Part shown: positions 5,938-7,380 of the stretch, piece by piece
Layout of the letters: the number at the start of each line of letters is the position of its first letter
Position numbering within the stretch: position 1 is the first letter of the stretch
Assembly: GCA_017462125.1 (NCBI GenBank)
Contig: JAFTRQ010000110.1
Span: 1 to 7,380 of the forward strand
From: Clostridia bacterium
Lineage (GTDB): Bacteria > Bacillota_A > Clostridia > Oscillospirales > CAG-272
DNA: 7,380 bases
Reading direction: 5' to 3'
The notes under the pieces: generated by a model
The model's database searches: none
What the model was told of the DNA's origin: nothing
Seen by the model: the letters and a program-made list of their open reading frames with translations, nothing else
Position numbers and translations under genes: made by a program

Positions 5938-6303
5938 ATGAAGAACAAATATGAAGAAATCGGCGGCACTTACCGCGAGGAAGATGGATACCTTGTTCCC
6001 GATATAGAAGTTCCAAAGCAGAAAGAAATCGGCAAGTGGGGCTTACTACATTTAGGTTGGCTCAAACGGTTTCGTATCGCTCGCTACAATGAGTTATTGA
6101 TGTCGGGTGAATTGAATGAATATCTTTACAACGTTAATGAAGAAGCGCAGGAACGCTTCGAATCTCTGATAGTCGATCTTGCCGAATCTCACGGATTGAC
6201 CGAGGAATTAAAAGCCACCGATCAAATGAAATGGACACAGCTTGCCAATTACGTTGCAAACGCGGCGAAAGAGATCGTGGAAAGTGAGGTAATATTTATA
6301 TGA
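5938..6303 (+). CDS. tnpV: TnpV family transposon-encoded protein
   Basis: This 121-residue protein has the usual TnpV length and layout: an N-terminal YLVPDIEVP (18-26), then IGKWG (31-35), a helical middle (LKRFRIARYNELLMSGELN), and the conserved TEELKATDQMKW (88-99). TnpV was named from the Tn4451/Tn4453 group of clostridial elements; its biochemical role is not known to me. GGAGGT (5924-5929) gives a strong ribosome binding site overlapping the end of int, and the ATG is 1 nt past the int stop, suggesting coupled translation. Its stop overlaps the next start as ATGA. No signal peptide, membrane segment or metal motif is seen; it is probably cytoplasmic. Confidence 0.88.
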   Translation: MKNKYEEIGGTYREEDGYLVPDIEVPKQKEIGKWGLLHLGWLKRFRIARYNELLMSGELNEYLYNVNEEAQERFESLIVDLAESHGLTEELKATDQMKWTQLANYVANAAKEIVESEVIFI

Positions 6304-6566
6304 GGTCTATCCTTGAAGAACTGTTCTACGGCAATATCTGCCCCAACACCGATTGCAGAAGCCACGACAAGGAAACGAAACAGCTGATGGGTTATATCGC
6401 CGACCATCACGACACCCTGCTCTCTACTCTGAACGATCAGCAGAAAGAAATCCTTGAAAAGTTCGATGATTGCTATAATGAGCTGACCGACATCAACGAG
6501 CGTGAGATATTCTCATATGCGTTCAAGTTAGGGATGATGATAGCTATCGAAGTGTTACACAACTAA
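6300..6566 (+). CDS. DUF6809 family small protein
   Basis: This 88-residue, mostly helical acidic protein starts MRSILEELFYGNICP, the opening I associate with DUF6809 proteins, which are common on clostridial mobile elements. It has two cysteines near the N-terminus (C14, C19), a central acidic helix (LNDQQKEILEKFDDCYNELTDINERE) and a hydrophobic C-terminal helix (FSYAFKLGMMIAIEVL) that looks amphipathic rather than membrane spanning. The start overlaps the tnpV stop (ATGA), with GAGGT 9 nt upstream (6286-6290), so it is translationally coupled. It is the last gene of the operon, followed by a terminator. Function is unknown; a regulatory or accessory role for the element is only a guess. Confidence 0.8.
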   Translation: MRSILEELFYGNICPNTDCRSHDKETKQLMGYIADHHDTLLSTLNDQQKEILEKFDDCYNELTDINEREIFSYAFKLGMMIAIEVLHN

Positions 6567-6572
6567 TAGCAA

Positions 6573-6610
6573 GCCGCCCACAGATGATATGTCCGTGGGC
6601 GGCATTTTTT
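6573..6610 (+). terminator. intrinsic terminator of the int-tnpV-DUF6809 operon
   Basis: GCCGCCCAC (6573-6581) pairs with GTGGGCGGC (6595-6603) as a perfect 9-bp GC-rich stem, followed by T6605-6610. The T-run overlaps the stop codon of the convergent gene. The opposite strand lacks a comparable U-run, so it is mainly a plus-strand terminator. Confidence 0.92.
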
Positions 6611-7380
6611 ATATATTCACTTTACAAACCGCAATACCGTAGCTCGTTTCCTTCTTCTGCATAAACTCGGTTGGAATCTTATGCATATACTGCTTGTTGA
6701 GCGCAGAGCTACCGAGATAGGCTTCGATGTTGGTTACGGGCAGGACACACCAATCGCTGTCGTAAGGCTTGTTGGCAATATAGTATTCCGCTATTGTGGT
6801 CAGTACATTTAGAGGAACGCCGAGGGGTTGGATGCTTTCGATATATGCCATCTGCTCGTATGTAAGCCTTACCGCCTCGCACCGCAGTGTGCCAAGCTCC
6901 AAGGCATCGGCAATGGCGGCATCAAAGGATAATGCCCACTCCGCACGGGTAGTTCCCGTGAAGATCGGTACTTGGTATTGCTTAACCTTATCGCTCCAAC
7001 TCTCCTCCCATTGTTTTGTTCTTTCCGCAAGACAATGGATGTGCTTGTTGACCTTGGTTCTGTTCGCGGAAATAAAATCCGCGATGGCGTGAACGTGGCG
7101 GTAATACCAACCCGAGCCGTCCTCATTCACAAGCTCGGGAAACTCCTCGTGATATTCGGGAAAGCTGACCTTGAATTGCCATTCCGCAATCGGAGTGACA
7201 TTTTTCTTTTTGTCGGGCATACTACACCACGCACAAAGGGCGCGTCGGGCATACTCGATACGTTCACGCGGATCACCGTCCTTCAAAGAACCGTCGGCAT
7301 TATGAAAGAGATACCCACGGGCGAGAATGACAAAAATACGAGCAAATCCCTTGTATTCCTTGATCATATCGGTGGTGAAC
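6609..7380 (-). CDS. hypothetical protein, 5' end beyond window
   Basis: An unrecognised protein, convergent with the integrase operon. The frame stays open to the right edge (four more codons before the Met at 7365-7367). That Met has no ribosome binding site, so the gene very likely starts outside; at least 256 residues are visible. Numbering from that Met, it is soluble with no signal or membrane segment and is rich in aromatic residues (WYYRHVH 87-93, YEQMAYIESIQPLGVPLNVL 170-189, EYYIANKPYDSDW 194-206). Residues 93-112 (HAIADFISANRTKVNKHIHC) could fold as a helix-turn-helix, which would suit a DNA-binding or replication role; this is speculative. Four cysteines do not form a clear metal motif. 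Codon use and location suggest it belongs to the element. I cannot assign a family. Confidence 0.75.
   Translation of the reverse strand, partial: FTTDMIKEYKGFARIFVILARGYLFHNADGSLKDGDPRERIEYARRALCAWCSMPDKKKNVTPIAEWQFKVSFPEYHEEFPELVNEDGSGWYYRHVHAIADFISANRTKVNKHIHCLAERTKQWEESWSDKVKQYQVPIFTGTTRAEWALSFDAAIADALELGTLRCEAVRLTYEQMAYIESIQPLGVPLNVLTTIAEYYIANKPYDSDWCVLPVTNIEAYLGSSALNKQYMHKIPTEFMQKKETSYGIAVCKVNI

Larger units (their letters stand above)
4439..7380 (+). mobile_element. left end of a tRNA-Pro-integrated element (right end outside window)
   Basis: A tyrosine integrase reading away from an intact tRNA gene, clustered direct repeats between them, and TnpV and DUF6809 genes directly downstream are the hallmarks of an integrative or conjugative element in Clostridia. 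The left boundary is placed at the tRNA because its 3' half is the likely crossover region; the exact core cannot be fixed without the other end. No relaxase, transfer, excisionase or phage structural genes are in view, so the type of element is open. Confidence 0.65.

Noticed and set aside
1..7380. CRISPR array, rRNA, insertion-sequence transposase, toxin-antitoxin or defence genes
   Set aside because: No spaced repeat array, rRNA-like sequence, transposase motif or recognisable defence domain was seen on either strand.

Overview
The window looks like a piece of a gut-type member of the Clostridia (Firmicutes), probably near Oscillospiraceae or Lachnospiraceae. This is an inference from protein families restricted to that group (TnpV, DUF6809, a DUF6897-like protein), from strong GGAGG-type ribosome binding sites, from sharp TTGACA/TATAAT promoters with 17-bp spacers, and from AT-rich intergenic DNA between genes of moderate GC. 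No species can be named from the sequence alone.

The left part (1-4130) is ordinary chromosome, all read on the minus strand, as separate short transcription units. From right to left these are: a FucO-type lactaldehyde/propanediol oxidoreductase (2878-4026) with its own promoter and a possible operator; a large cytoplasmic right-handed beta-helix protein (1165-2670) with a near-consensus promoter and a clear terminator; and a two-gene unit made of a small membrane-anchored protein (551-892) and the ATPase of a NatA/YhaQ-like ABC exporter (1-503, cut by the window edge). The adjacency of fucO and a carbohydrate-type beta-helix protein hints at deoxysugar (fucose/rhamnose) use, but they have separate promoters and the link is unproven.

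At 4317-4516 sits a complete tRNA-Pro(GGG) unit: phased A-tract repeats, an extended -10 promoter, a tRNA with encoded CCA, and a terminator. It marks the left end of an integrated mobile element. Just downstream, and reading away from the tRNA, is a tyrosine integrase (4746-5936). It is followed almost without gaps by tnpV (5938-6303) and a DUF6809 gene (6300-6566), then a strong terminator, then an unrecognised convergent gene that runs off the right edge (6609-7380). The region between the tRNA and the integrase is full of short direct repeats: TTGGTACA copies, a TGCTCCGAAAA pair, and a 12-bp exact copy of part of the tRNA. These are best read as integrase binding or attachment-site sequences. 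The element's right end, its excision gene and its cargo lie outside the window.

I did not find a clearly new biological system. The most interesting parts are the repeat-rich tRNA/integrase junction, the tyrosine integrase-tnpV-DUF6809 operon, the unknown gene at the right edge, the cytoplasmic beta-helix protein, and the dual-start small membrane protein.
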